Origin: Cristatella mucedo | Taxonomy: Eukaryota > Bryozoa > Phylactolaemata > Cristatellidae | Assembly: GCA_009760855.2 (NCBI GenBank) | Contig: WPIO01000056.1 | Location: forward strand, 1,710,001-1,755,000 | Length of the DNA stretch: 45,000 bases | Reading direction: 5' to 3' | Shown here: positions 35,635 through 45,000 of the stretch, piece by piece | Numbering within the stretch: the first letter of the stretch is position 1 | Layout of the letters: every line of letters starts with the position of its first letter | Made by a program: the position numbers and the translations under genes | Notes under the pieces: model-generated | The model's input: only the letters and a program-made list of their open reading frames with translations | Databases searched by the model: none | What the model was told of the DNA's origin: nothing

Positions 35635-35680
35635 GCATCCTTTCCAGCCGTTCAGCCGGCTGAACGGCTGGAAAGGATGC
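35635..35680. repeat. Perfect 46-bp palindrome, no spacer
   Basis: 23 bases (35635-35657) followed immediately by their exact reverse complement (35658-35680), with a CAGCCGGCTG centre. The flanks do not extend the symmetry. It begins about 20 bp after a LINE 3' fragment. Confidence 0.98.
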
Positions 35681-37257
35681 ACCGGAAGCAGGACAGAATG
35701 CTCCACACAGGCTAAGATATGGAGAGCGCGAAAGCTTCCCGGCGAGTGCGGCTCGAGCGGCAGCAGCCGCTTCAACTGCATCGTTGGTCACGCGTCAGCC
35801 CGCAGTCAGCTCGAAAACGCTTCGCTTTCGTTTCAGCGCAGCGTTTAACCTCGACGCTTGCCTTCCGTCTGTAACCTTTGGCCTCCTCGGACCTCGTCGG
35901 TCGGTCGGTTGCTCCGCTCGCCAGCCGAGAGTCGCTGCGCGCGCGACTTGCTCGCCTTCGTTGGGTAGAAAACTCGAAAGCCCACGTACATATTGCACTG
36001 CCCTCCTTTCAATGCGTCTATCCTTCTCACGTCGTCTTCCTTAGCTCCGCGCGCGCGCGTCTTTTTGTAGCCGCTTACGCGACGCCGAACGCACTCGTCC
36101 GCTTGGCTTTCCATCCGTTGACTGAGATGCTTGCAGATGCAGGGCGAGGAAGAGGCCGAAGGAGGAGGAGGACGCGCTCCCGCATTTCGCTATCGACTAC
36201 GCGCGCTCTCGCATCGGCAGGCAGTCAGCTCTCCGCTTGGCGAGCAGGTGGGCGCGCGCATGCGCGCGCGGGTGTGCGCACGCAGTACTGGACACACGCT
36301 CACACACCGCTCTCTGCCCATCGCTACTGCCTGAGCACAGTGATAGAGCGCGCGCGAGCACTCCGCCAAACGCCTGGCGAAGTGACGTCAGCTGGGCCGC
36401 TACGCGCAGACACGGTCGGCGGCCATACCAGGCTTTGTCACGGCGTCTTTGGTTGCGAGCTGAATTGGGGCTGGCTCTTTCGGTTCGGTGCCGCAGTCGC
36501 GATATGAGCAGTGCAAGAGCTGCCCTGTTCCGCGGCGCTAGCGGTAGCGGACCGCGACCCCCGCAGAGCTCCTGCGAAGATTCTCTGTAATTTGGCCGCC
36601 ATTAGTTCTGCTTGTCAGCAACCTCCGGTCGCGCGGGCGGAAGTCTGGAGACTTTCGCAGATTCAGTCACGTGTCAAGCTCACTCCTCTTCTTGTAAGTC
36701 TTCCTGCAAGAAGATGCTTACATGTTGCTCAAAACTCCGCAGCGTCAAAGGTGTCTTTGTCGTTTCATTACACGCAACAAAAAGCCAGTTTTTGCACTTC
36801 CTGTTCTTCCCATGCAGAGTGCCGAGCAAAGCAACCCATTCTCTTATGAAACTGTACAAGTATTTCATTGTTATTATTATTATTGTCATTCAATAGATTT
36901 TTTCATTTATTCATGAGGTAGCGCCAAGATTTTTGGAGTAGCAGCGGCCAAATCTTAGGCGTTAACCCCGCCAGTATCGGCGACATCATTCTAAATACCG
37001 GTCTTGTAGGATAAATCAAGCAGATGTCCACGACTAACATCTATCGCGTGAGCTTTTAAAGTATGGCGTCCCCAGGGATACGTTTTAGATCCGCTGCTTT
37101 TCACGATGAACACTCCCTCTTTTGGCGATGTAGTCGGCTACCGCAATCTAGACTGTCGTTTTTATGTAATTGAAATACAAACTTGTATGCACCCATGCTT
37201 TGATCCTGTCCTCCCTTCGAGCATCTGAAGAAACTCTCTCGGCTCTTTGACAGATGA
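35681..37257. other. CpG-rich then AT-rich DNA, no gene supported
   Basis: 35840-36600 is CpG-rich with overlapping long frames (209 codons at 35878-36507) that lack motifs. An alternating CG/CA run with Z-DNA potential is at about 36250-36285. An ATT run lies at 36873-36887. Confidence 0.45.
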
Positions 37258-37345
37258 GGATAATAATATCAATTACAATCGTAAGAAATTTGCATTGTAC
37301 CTTGAGAGAACTAAATCTCTCTTTCCTGGATATTTGCATATATTG
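37258..37345 (-). mobile_element. SINE-1 tail fragment
   Basis: Minus strand: AAAGAGAGATTTAGTTCTCT, CAAGGTACAATGCAAATTTC then an ATT-rich end. The head is missing. Confidence 0.6.
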
Positions 37346-37462
37346 TTAAGTAAGCACGCCACGGCCAGCGATAACATGCACAGCGTCAGCATCAGCATAA
37401 GCAACTAAAGGACGATTCATCGCATGACATCGCAAATGCTGTGAGGAACAGGTACGTGCTTA

Positions 37463-37560
37463 GCCTTTTTCAAATGTCTTCAAGTCAGGGGGTGTCCTGA
37501 CGTCAGTCGGGGGGGGGGGCTGAGCTCCTGGCTTTGGGAGCATATAACTAAAGGCACGGT
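37463..37560 (+). repeat. Dispersed repeat with CCTGACGTCAGTCG, copy 2
   Basis: Partner of 32450-32550, with a poly-G run (37509-37520) where the other copy has CGAGCGAG. Confidence 0.7.
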
Positions 37561-39398
37561 CTCCGGAGGATTTGAAGTTAGTTCGGGGCACAGCTAAGCA
37601 TGTATTACTGGTCTTTGCACTTGGATGGCAGTAAAATTTCTCAAATTAAATGACAATAAGACCGACCGACTTAACTAAATATGGCCAAACCTACTGCTAC
37701 TCGGAAATTGGATAGCCTTTCCCTTTTGTTTGACTCCACCTGCGTTCCACTCGCCTACGTGAAGGGCATATAGGGCACCATGTTGTGGGCGTGACCATCG
37801 CTCCGCCGCTCCGCGCGGCCTCCGCCAGCGGAAGGCGAACGTCAAAAAAATGGGACCGTGATTTCTCCGAATCGCGGTGGGCGCGATTGGAGCCAGACGG
37901 TGGCTAACGAGCGTCACCTGCACGTCGCAGCGATGACAGCTAACCCATTCAAGAGCCACTCGCCAGCGCCCGCTGCCGATGGCCTGCGCCCCGAAAATGC
38001 TATGCGGAATAGCATTGTCCCCGGGTTAGCGCGCGCGCGCCGCCGCTAATCGGCTCCACTCGTCGCAGCCTGGAGCCTGCTATTGCATCCGAGCTCCCTT
38101 TCAGCGGATCACAATAGCTCCTCTCACGAGACTGCGCTGCCGCCGGTAGAAGCTCGATCCGCTCTCGCCGGGGACTCTCGGCCTCGAGCCGGAGAACTCG
38201 CAGGGGTCCCAGGGACACGTGAACTCGCGGCTCTTTGTCTCCAGGTCGGGGAGTCGGGAGCTGGCGAGAAGTCTGCGCCTCGGGAGACGCTAGTCGCCAG
38301 ACGCCAGCCAGCCAGCCAGCCAGCCTCGTTTGTCGCCGATTGAGCTTAGTCGCTCCCCGCTTTCGCTCTGCCAACGCACGCGAGAGCGCTTGCAGCATTT
38401 AGCCGCGAGTAGCGCTGAGCCGGCAGCAGCAGCAGCCTGGCCAGGCGAGCAAACTTCTCGGATGGGCCGGCGCCCGTGCCAAGATGGCTGGCTGCTTGCA
38501 GGGAACACGTGCCAGCCACATGCCTACGCGAGCAGCGGCGGCGGAGGCAGCAGCTGGTCGTCGTCTTGTGCCAGCAATGCCGCTTGACATCGACACGCGG
38601 CGGCGGCCCAGGGGTTCTGCCGCGTGACGCCCCCGCGGAGAATGCCAGCCTGGCAGCGACTGACTGGAGTGGGAGGGAGAGCTCGGACCGACCGGCCGAC
38701 CGACGGGGAGAAAGCATCCGGCGTCCTACTCGCAGCCATCGCCAATGTGAAGGACGAACTTGAGGGGTGGCAGCGGCGTCAGACGTTGCTTTACAGGAGC
38801 GGCTGTCCTCCCTACTTGAAGGAACAAGTTGAGCGCGGGCGCCGTATCAACTGCCAGATGCATTCATCGCCTGAGGATCACGGGAACGATGGAGGGGGAC
38901 AACCGGTCGACCTGGGAATCAAGGAGGCTCAACTAAAGCTCGCGTCGCGGGCCAGTCAATCGGTTCGAGCAAGTTTCGCGAGTGCCACATCGGTCCACGC
39001 GATCACGAGCATTCGCCTCGTTCTGTTGACATCTGCCTGCAAAGCAATGTCATCGACAGGGCGGCCTCACTGAGAGCTATTCATAACGAGGAGTGCATCG
39101 TGCCACCCGCGACCTGCTGAAGGTGTACTTGGCCCACCACTCAGATTGTCCTCCAGTGCCGATTCGTCTATGCGGCTCCAGCCGCTCTGTCGGAATGAAT
39201 GGCTTTTTTCAAGACTTAATGGAGTCAATGGCGGCTCTTGCTTTGCAACACTTATACCACGAAGCAGCTCTGGCACTGTGGGAGTTTTGATAACTCCAAA
39301 CACAGCCCCATTGGGAAGCTTTTATCATGCGCATTGCAGATCGAGCGCGCGATCTTTTGAAAAAGATGTTAGCTGATACAACGGACCTCACTTTTGAA
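37561..39398. other. CpG-rich DNA, no gene supported
   Basis: Dense overlapping frames at 38000-39070. The 149-codon plus frame 38624-39073 has less biased composition in its second half (DHGNDGGGQPVDLGIKEAQ), but I recognise no domain and see no clear splice structure. (CCAG)n occurs at 38305-38322 and (GC)n at 38030-38042. Confidence 0.4.
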
Positions 39399-39535
39399 GC
39401 ATCAGAAGAGCCTTTAGCGACTATCGCCGCCCGCCCCCTCCCCGCTTGCAGGGAGAGATGAAGAATGATCCGCAGCAGGACTCGAACCCACGACAAAATG
39501 TGCCTGCGAACGGCTAAGACCCCGCGGATCGCGAG
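39399..39535 (-). mobile_element. SINE-2 copy with intact B box
   Basis: Minus strand: GTCGTGGGTTCGAGTCC (B box at 39478-39489), a GC-rich body with CTGCAAGCGGGG, then GCGATAGTCGCTAAAGGCTC and TTCTGATGCT. Same order as 12605-12790. Confidence 0.85.
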
Positions 39536-39845
39536 TGGGCAATTGGTTCGTGGGGTGGTTTATAATTGCGAGCTGCTGCAGTGCTCCGATGCAGCGCTGC
39601 AATTTAGCTCTCGGCGTGTCAAACTACGAGAGAACTACGCTGTCTCACATCTCTTCGAAGTGGATCAATTCGCTCCATCTTTTCTGGCTGCTGACGCTAG
39701 CGAGCTTTTCATTTTTTACAAATTATCAGTCATAACTCTCACAATTTGCGCCCGGGCCCGGAAGCGTGGTTTCACGGCCGCGTGGGTTCACGGCCGCGGC
39801 GAGCTCAGTTTTCGCTCGGGTCGCAGCGGGCGCCCGGAATACGCC
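39536..39845. other. Nothing recognised
   Basis: A 134-codon plus frame crosses from the SINE into this region without motifs. Confidence 0.45.
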
Positions 39846-39990
39846 GAGCTGGTTGGACGCAGCGGTTAAGGTGAATGCATTTTACGACTGAGGTCGTGGG
39901 CTCGAGCCCAGTGGCATTGCAGCAACTGTAAAGTGTCTAGAAAGAGATAGAGTTATCTGAGGATTCTATATCAAATGTATTGTAATTGTT
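39846..39990 (+). mobile_element. SINE-1 copy (subfamily with TAGAAAGAG body)
   Basis: The head GAGCTGGTTGGACGCAGCGGTTAAGG matches the SINE-1 head at 7820. It is followed by GAGGTCGTGGGCTCGAGCCC, GTAAAGTGTCTAGAAAGAGA and ATCAAATGTATTGTAATTG. Confidence 0.85.
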
Positions 39991-40055
39991 GCCATTATGT
40001 GGAGCGCATGAAGACAGATTAGGTTCTCTTAGGGCGCTACACTAATGAATTACGT
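39991..40055 (+). mobile_element. Second SINE-1 tail, directly abutting
   Basis: GGAGCGCATGAAGACAGATT, AGGTTCTCTTAGGGCGCTAC and ACTAATGAATT are the tail type of the copies at 7671 and 9756, placed straight after another SINE tail. Confidence 0.8.
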
Positions 40056-40599
40056 TGATTTGAATTAATTAGCGGCAGAGAGATGAATTCTGGCTGGCTC
40101 TGCTGACAAAGAAGAAAAACTAGAAAAGAGCAAAACTAGATCCGTTTTGCTGCTGTTTGTTGACAACAGGAGTGTGACTATTTGCACGAATGAAACGGCC
40201 TCACGAGATCGATCAATTGCCCCGTATGTATGCTACTGCATTTCTATGCACAAGTTTTCCCGTACTTAGACCATTCCACGGCCGTTCTTTGCCGCTAATG
40301 GAATGTCCTAAATGTCAATTCGTCATAAATGAAAAATAATATATGTAAAATAATTTTATAAATGTCAAAATGTCTCAAAAGCAGTTCTTCGTCATGCTAT
40401 TCTATCTCTGCTGGCTTAGTTATTGACAGGTGGGAACACGCTAAAAGAGCTCTCCTTCCTCGTTCTCCTGCGTGCTTTCATCAGAGCGTACGTAGAGTGC
40501 CAAGAAAGACAAATTTCGTTCTCTTAATGTGCTACACAAATTTCCTGTTATTCTCATCTGCTTTTATCATTACTAATAGAGCCACGACTGCGTCGGCAA
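40056..40599. other. Nothing recognised
   Basis: AT-rich, unique-looking sequence. Confidence 0.5.
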
Positions 40600-42754
40600 G
40601 AGCGGCAGCCTCGTGGACACAACCAGAGCGAAACAGAAGCGGGGTCGCGCGTCCCGCCCGCGGCTTCGCGCGCGCTGGGCCTAGAGGGAGGCGTCACATT
40701 GGCGTCTGCGCATCACCTTTGTCGTGCGCACGCATTCGTTCTCTTTGCGAAACTTTGAATGCAGGTGAAAACGAACATCGCAGCCGCCGAGTTCCGCAGG
40801 CCACATCCGGCGGCTGCAGCTGCGCGCCGGAAGTCGGAGTGGCCGCCTCCGCAGGCGTCGTTGCTCCGAAGCCGTTGCGGCAGCTGACTTCGCTACCTGC
40901 TCGCGCCGCCGCGCGACAAAAGCGAGCGAAGTCAGAGCTGAGGAGCCCCGAGCCGCCGCCTGCTTGAGCGCCGCCGCCGCCGCGCTCAAGCAGACGCCGC
41001 TCTCGTCGCGGTCGCCGCAGCAACGGCGAATCGCTGCCCCGTCGACGCGGGAGCGCGCGACTGACTTGGTCGCCGACGTGCGGTCGGCGGTCGCGGCCAC
41101 GACGTCGCGAAGACTCGATCGCGCTCGGCCGCCGCCGCCGCCGCTGGCGATTCGTCGGTCGGACGCCGCCGCCGCCGCCGCCGCTGCCGCCGCCGCAGAC
41201 CCGGATCGGTTGCCAACTTGGGCGGCGGCGGCGGCTGGAGGCTCCGGACGGGGCGCGGCAAGATGCGAGCTCCCGTTTTTCGCTCTACCGCGAACGTACG
41301 CTCGACGCGGCCTTCTCCGCCGCTGCCGCTGCGGTTTGCTCGCGGTCAGCTGCACGCTCTCACTCCCGGCACCGCGAGCCGCTAGGGGGGCGTGTCTCTA
41401 AAAGTCGCTTCGTTTGCTCCGCCAACCGAGGCTGGTCGAACGGTTCCGATCGGTGCGTCATCGGAGAAGTAGCAGGCGGGCCGGAGCACTGGCGTGAAAT
41501 GCCGATCGGCGCGCGTCGTGGTGCGTAATTCGCGGCGGCGGCGGCGGCCTCGCGTCCGGCATACGAAACAGAGGACGAACGAGCTAGCGGAGCAACGGCT
41601 AGCGGAGCACCGGACGACGATGGCCGACCCGGCCGACGCGCGGAAATCGCCAAGCGCACCGGGGAAGATGAGAAGTGCTCGCGCAGTGGCGAGGCCATTC
41701 GGCGGTGGGAAAACCCTACGAGCGGCGGCGGGCCTTCGCTTTCCACGACGGCGAAATGGCCGCCGAGGTCCGTGCGGGCGCTGTCGGTGGGCCACCTTCA
41801 TCTCGTCACGACGCGTTCGCGTGGCAGCGCTGCGGCGGTTCAATGAAGCGTGCTAAATTTGAGATAGAGAGAGAGAGCAGCGGGGAGAGACACTCGGCGC
41901 TTTAGAAGCGCTCGAAGAGAGGCTCTCAAGCCCGCTCATGACTGGCTCCTAATAGAAATTTCGCACGTGCACCTGCGCGTCCTGCACCTAACCGCTCGGT
42001 AGTTAACGCTTGCCTCCCTAAGTGTGAGCTCTTGAAAAAATTAAATTAATTTGCATTGAGGCACCACTTGAGGTTTAAAAGGAAATGTATTGTCGGCGAA
42101 AAGAGGCAACCGCTGGCCTGAGTCGGCAGTTTCTAGACACCGCAATCCTCGCTGGAGGAACGAGACTCCGCGAGACTGCCGAGTCGCGGTCGATCGCGCT
42201 ACGCACGATGGCTTCAAAAGTTCCGCCGTAATCTTGCGCTTAATAGTTCTTCCGTCGATTGCTCAAAGCGGAAACGCACGCAACGGATTTCCTGTTCTCT
42301 CTTGCGAGCTCGACGACCTCGACGCATTCTTCGGCAACAGGCTCCTTTGAAAGTCGAACGGGGAAGTATTCAAGTTTTAATATGCGGTTTCTCAACTGCA
42401 ATTTCCGAATGAACCCTACGTCGCATTTATTCCAGGCCCTACGGTTTCCGAACGGTTTGATACCTTTTAGTGGCGAAAGCGACAGCGAGCGCAACGTTTC
42501 CTTCGTCAACCAAAAATAGGAGGCTCTGCATTCTGGGCGACGACGGCGTGCCGACGGGTAGCCATGGAGGAGCGGCAGCAGCAGCACAAGTGCAGCAGGC
42601 CCACTCGCGAGCCCCGTCGCGATGCGGCCGATCGACGGGGCTCGCGAGCGGCGACGCCCGCGTCCTCGTCTACTATGGAGAGTCGCCGCCGGAAGTCCGG
42701 TGCACTGAGTCGGATGCGGAATACGCCGGAAACAACGCATCCCTGGCCTTCACA
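40600..42754. other. CpG-dense block with GCC/CGG runs; no gene confirmed
   Basis: GCC/CGG runs occur at 40970-40983, 41130-41147, 41165-41200 and 41222-41232. Long frames on both strands are Ala/Arg-rich. An ATG at 41620 has a good context (A at -3, G at +4) and opens MADPADARKSPSAPGK, a conceivable first exon, but no convincing donor or homology follows. A 16-bp-arm inverted repeat lies at 42604-42648. The block resembles a CpG island. Confidence 0.4.
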
Positions 42755-42830
42755 TGTAAAGTGCCTAGAAAGAGGTTGATTTCTCAGAGGGAGCTGTATC
42801 AAATGTATTATTATTATCGCTGGGCGCCAC
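42755..42830 (+). mobile_element. SINE-1 tail fragment
   Basis: TGTAAAGTGCCTAGAAAGAG, TTTCTCAGAGGGAGCTGTAT and CAAATGTATTATTATTATCG match the 3' part of the 39846 and 23163 copies. The head is not recognisable. Confidence 0.8.
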
Positions 42831-43039
42831 CCGCGGCCGCGCGGGCCGCGCCCCGCGGAAGCCCGCGACCGTTGCCACTCAGCGAAGCCTAGCGACTTCC
42901 GCGCGACGACGACGCCTTCTGAGTAATGACTCGTAGCCACCGAAGCCCTCTGAAAACGACGACATGTTGATCCCCGTCCTTCTCCTTCCTCTTCTTCCTG
43001 CTCTTTTCGCTTGCCCAACACATCGGCCTTTCCTGTCGT
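42831..43039. other. CpG-rich, nothing recognised
   Basis: Includes CGCGGCCGCGCGGGCCGCG near 42830-42850. The minus-strand frames have no motifs. Confidence 0.45.
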
Positions 43040-43396
43040 CACGCGGCCCTCTATGGCGGCACAGCGAGCCCGCTGGGGCGTAGGATTGCGTCAGCATATG
43101 CGATCACGCCACGTTACAGCCCCCGCGATGTCAGCATCACTGGCCTTCAAAAAAATATTGTGTTAGTTATGAGTCTGTCGTATTCTTGAGATCCCGAGTC
43201 GTCTTACTGACGCAACAAAATGTGGGTGTCACTCCTAAACTTTCGGTCCACCGGACGGCGGACTACAGCTAAGCCTACAGCGGACCCCGTACCATCGTTT
43301 GTAGCTCAATTTCCGGTTTTGAGCGTCAGCGTTCTACCGCGCACCCTACGCGAATGCTTCCTCCCAATGCGTTAACCGTTTGACTAAGGAGGACCG
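43040..43396 (+). promoter_or_regulatory. Probable SELENOS 5' flank and 5' UTR
   Basis: This stretch precedes the first coding exon and is CpG-rich at its left end. It has a CCACG motif near 43110, but I see no full ER-stress element (CCAAT-N9-CCACG) and no TATA box. The in-frame TAA at 43385-43387 closes the upstream frame. Transcription start not determinable. Confidence 0.3.
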
Positions 43397-44259
43397 ATGG
43401 GTGAAAAAGAAGATATTCCATCGTTTGGTACCGATAACGAGGAACGCGACGTCCCTTCCAACGCAGACCCGGAAATCGTCGGTCACGCCCTTCAGCTCGG
43501 TTAGCGAGCGCTGCGTTGCCGCTTCGCAGCCGACCGACCGCCAGCCAACGAGCGCGAAAGCCTGCTGCAGCGGTGCCTGCGCGCTTTTTCATTAGGCACC
43601 GGTTTCCTCCAGCGGAATGGCTGGTACATGGTCCTGGCAGTTGCCGTTTTGGCCTTCCTGTGGTCGAAATTGCAGCCCGCACTGAAGCGGGTCCGCCGGG
43701 GAGTAGCGAGCTTTGGTGAAAGCGCATCGCATGGTAAGTTGTCTTTACCGGCTTATTTTTCCACGTTCAAATACTCGCGCGCTCGCGAGTCGACTCGTTG
43801 CCACTCTCTCTTTTGCGCACATTGCCGCCATCTTTGCCGTCGTCGTCACCGCTGGCCAATTCTGAAGACGACGACGACGACGAAATTGTGAAGAGTTCGC
43901 ATTCTTGTCAGATTCCGACTCAGAGACTGTGCACGCGAGGAGCGTTGCCATGGATGCCGCCAGACGCCGGTTCCAGGAGCAGCACGATGCCGCCGCAGCA
44001 AAGTACTCGGAGCAGAAAAGGCTGGTGTGTTGTGCGCATGCGTGAGAGCTTTTGTTCTGCGATGTCCTGCGAGGTGCATTCATCGCACGCTTAGCGGCCC
44101 GCGGCTTCGCTCTCGAGCGGAAGTTGTCACACTGTAGGAAGATGAAGCGAAGCGTCAGAAGAAAATAGAGGATTGGGAAAACCACGTGCAGGGCAAAGGC
44201 TACAGGTCAAAGTACAAGCCAGTGAGTGTCAGCTCTAACCGGTGACTGTAATAATAATA

Positions 44260-44343
<84 letters not shown>

Positions 44344-44617
44344 GGCACTTTACATTTGCTGGACTGTCTCCACGTTTGCTCGATTCGAACATGAGCCCTT
44401 TGTGCACGTGCTTTGATGTCCACCATGTACTCCGTGTGCGGCGTGCTTAGGCCTAGCCTCCGTTCTGCGATGTGAGCAAGCCGATGACGGGAATCGCGAT
44501 GCAATGTGCAATTCTTGTTTCAGAAAGATGAAGAGACGGGTGCCGCCAGCCATGCTTCAGGCACTCTCCCGAAGAAAACTGGCCAGGGGCAGCAGCGCAA
44601 AGGTGCCTACTGTCGTT

Positions 44618-44694
<77 letters not shown>

Positions 44695-44961
44695 GCTTGC
44701 TGTCCCGTCGCACCTGCCCCACCTGCGTCGTCCTGCTCGCACGCGGAATCAAAGACATTCTAGTGCAGTGTGAGTGCGAAGCAGCGAGCACAGATAGCCC
44801 TCCTCGCGATTTTTCGAAGGCTGTTATATCAAAGCGAGCCTTTCTCCCAACCTTCAGATCTGAGTTCTCTGCTGCTGGATGACGACGAAGCCGGCGCTTC
44901 GTCCGGCCGATGGCGACCGTCTCGTCGATGCGGTCCTTCGGGGGGAGGAGCATGAGGTTAA
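43397..44961 (+). CDS. SELENOS: Selenoprotein S (SELENOS/VIMP), six coding exons
   Basis: Exons: 43397-43499, 43596-43733, 43912-44024, 44138-44221, 44524-44602, 44858-44961. The sum is 621 nt, or 206 residues plus TAA, and every junction keeps frame. All introns are GT-AG; most acceptors are strong (TTCTTGTCAG, CTTGTTTCAG, CCAACCTTCAG). The start ATG is the first after an in-frame TAA at 43385. Residues 1-34 are acidic. GWYMVLAVAVLAFLWSKL (43-60) is the membrane anchor with the family's GWY entry. R90-x5-AA-x2-R100 is a VCP-interacting motif, followed by a charged helix to about 140 containing QKKIEDWENHVQGKGY. The Gly/Arg-rich tail has W191, RP and C197 and ends GGGA-TGA-Gly-TAA, as in family members with Sec next to last. 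Known role: an ER membrane protein that recruits p97/VCP in ER-associated degradation and acts as a redox enzyme. Human protein is 189 residues. The weakest points are the first donor (G|GTTAGC) and the third (G|GTGTGT). Confidence 0.93.
44250..44445 (-). mobile_element. SINE-1 copy in SELENOS intron 4, with expanded (CT)n
   Basis: On the minus strand there is a tRNA-like B box (GTTCGAATC, 44382-44390), the family body TAAAGTGCCTAG (44341-44353) and an ATT-rich tail (44250-44264). The short TCT run that other copies have next to CTAGGCAC has grown here to about 78 bp of pure CT (44265-44342). The SINE supplies most of the 302-bp intron. Confidence 0.7.
44620..44692 (+). repeat. (CTG)n microsatellite in SELENOS intron 5
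   Basis: About 24 uninterrupted CTG units lie 17 bases after the inferred exon 5 donor (AAAG|GTGCCT). Read through, they would encode poly-Leu and reach a TAG at 44761, so splicing at 44602/44858 is the better model. Confidence 0.95.
44953..44955 (+). other. In-frame TGA read as selenocysteine (residue 205)
   Basis: The TGA follows GGA GCA and is followed by GGT TAA, so translation would end Ala-Sec-Gly-stop. Selenoprotein S in other animals also carries Sec as the next-to-last residue before Gly. Only 39 bases of 3' UTR remain, so the required SECIS hairpin cannot be judged. An ATGA (44970-44973) near the window end is not enough to call one. A Cys eight residues upstream (C197) could be the redox partner. 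Confidence 0.85.
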
Positions 44962-45000
44962 AGTTGGGCATGACTTGGGCTGCTGAGAGTCTGCTTTTGC

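Noticed and set aside
38624-39073. 149-codon plus-strand frame
   Set aside because: Part of the composition looks protein-like, but I found no motif, no splice context and overlapping frames on the other strand.
39866-39925. Functional tRNA gene (head with A- and B-box-like motifs)
   Set aside because: The sequence continues into the SINE-1 body and tail and does not close into a cloverleaf, so it is a SINE head.
41494-41856. MADPADARKSPSAPGK frame as a real gene start
   Set aside because: The Kozak context is good, but all frames are open and no convincing splice donor or recognisable domain follows; kept only as a note in the region entry.
44962-45000. SECIS element just after the SELENOS stop
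   Set aside because: An ATGA is present, but the window ends before an apical loop or the pairing GA side could be seen.

Overview
The window is animal nuclear DNA. It has spliced coding exons, LINE and SINE retroposons, hAT-type DNA transposons, long microsatellites and CpG-dense stretches, and no bacterial-style operon. The species cannot be named from the sequence. The encoded selenoprotein S looks invertebrate: it is quite diverged from the vertebrate form and its introns are short (96-302 bp).

The one gene I can identify with confidence is at the right edge (43397-44961, + strand). It is a six-exon selenoprotein S (SELENOS/VIMP) gene whose exons join in frame to 206 residues. It has an ER membrane anchor, a p97/VCP-interacting helix and a penultimate in-frame TGA (44953-44955) read as selenocysteine. 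The 3' UTR, where the SECIS should lie, runs off the window.

Layout. 1-10 kb is AT-rich and holds two diverged copies of an unknown ~2.3 kb repeat (1582-3835 and 5888-8460), each with its own private SINE. A perfect 87-bp-arm inverted repeat (3910-4101) lies between them. 10-20 kb is a graveyard of L2/CR1-like LINEs on the minus strand: 10044-11170, 15700-16030, and 16515-~20080. The last still shows endonuclease, RT and 3' end, and is interrupted by a SINE and by a 367-bp hAT element with an 8-bp target duplication. (TCTG)n, (TA)n and (GA)n tracts lie among them. 20-31 kb has a CpG-dense block (21.6-22.6 kb), SINEs, CT/GA tracts, and a SPIN/URR1-like hAT remnant (23901-~24345) with a 260-bp LINE 3' end inserted in it. 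31-43 kb is largely CpG-rich, with SINE fragments, a 46-bp zero-spacer palindrome next to a LINE 3' fragment, a tandem minisatellite and two or three weak exon candidates.

Two tRNA-derived SINE families recur (called SINE-1 and SINE-2 here). Both end in a motif resembling the 3' end of the resident LINE, which suggests they were copied by L2-type machinery. Most other open frames are chance frames in GC-rich or simple-repeat DNA.
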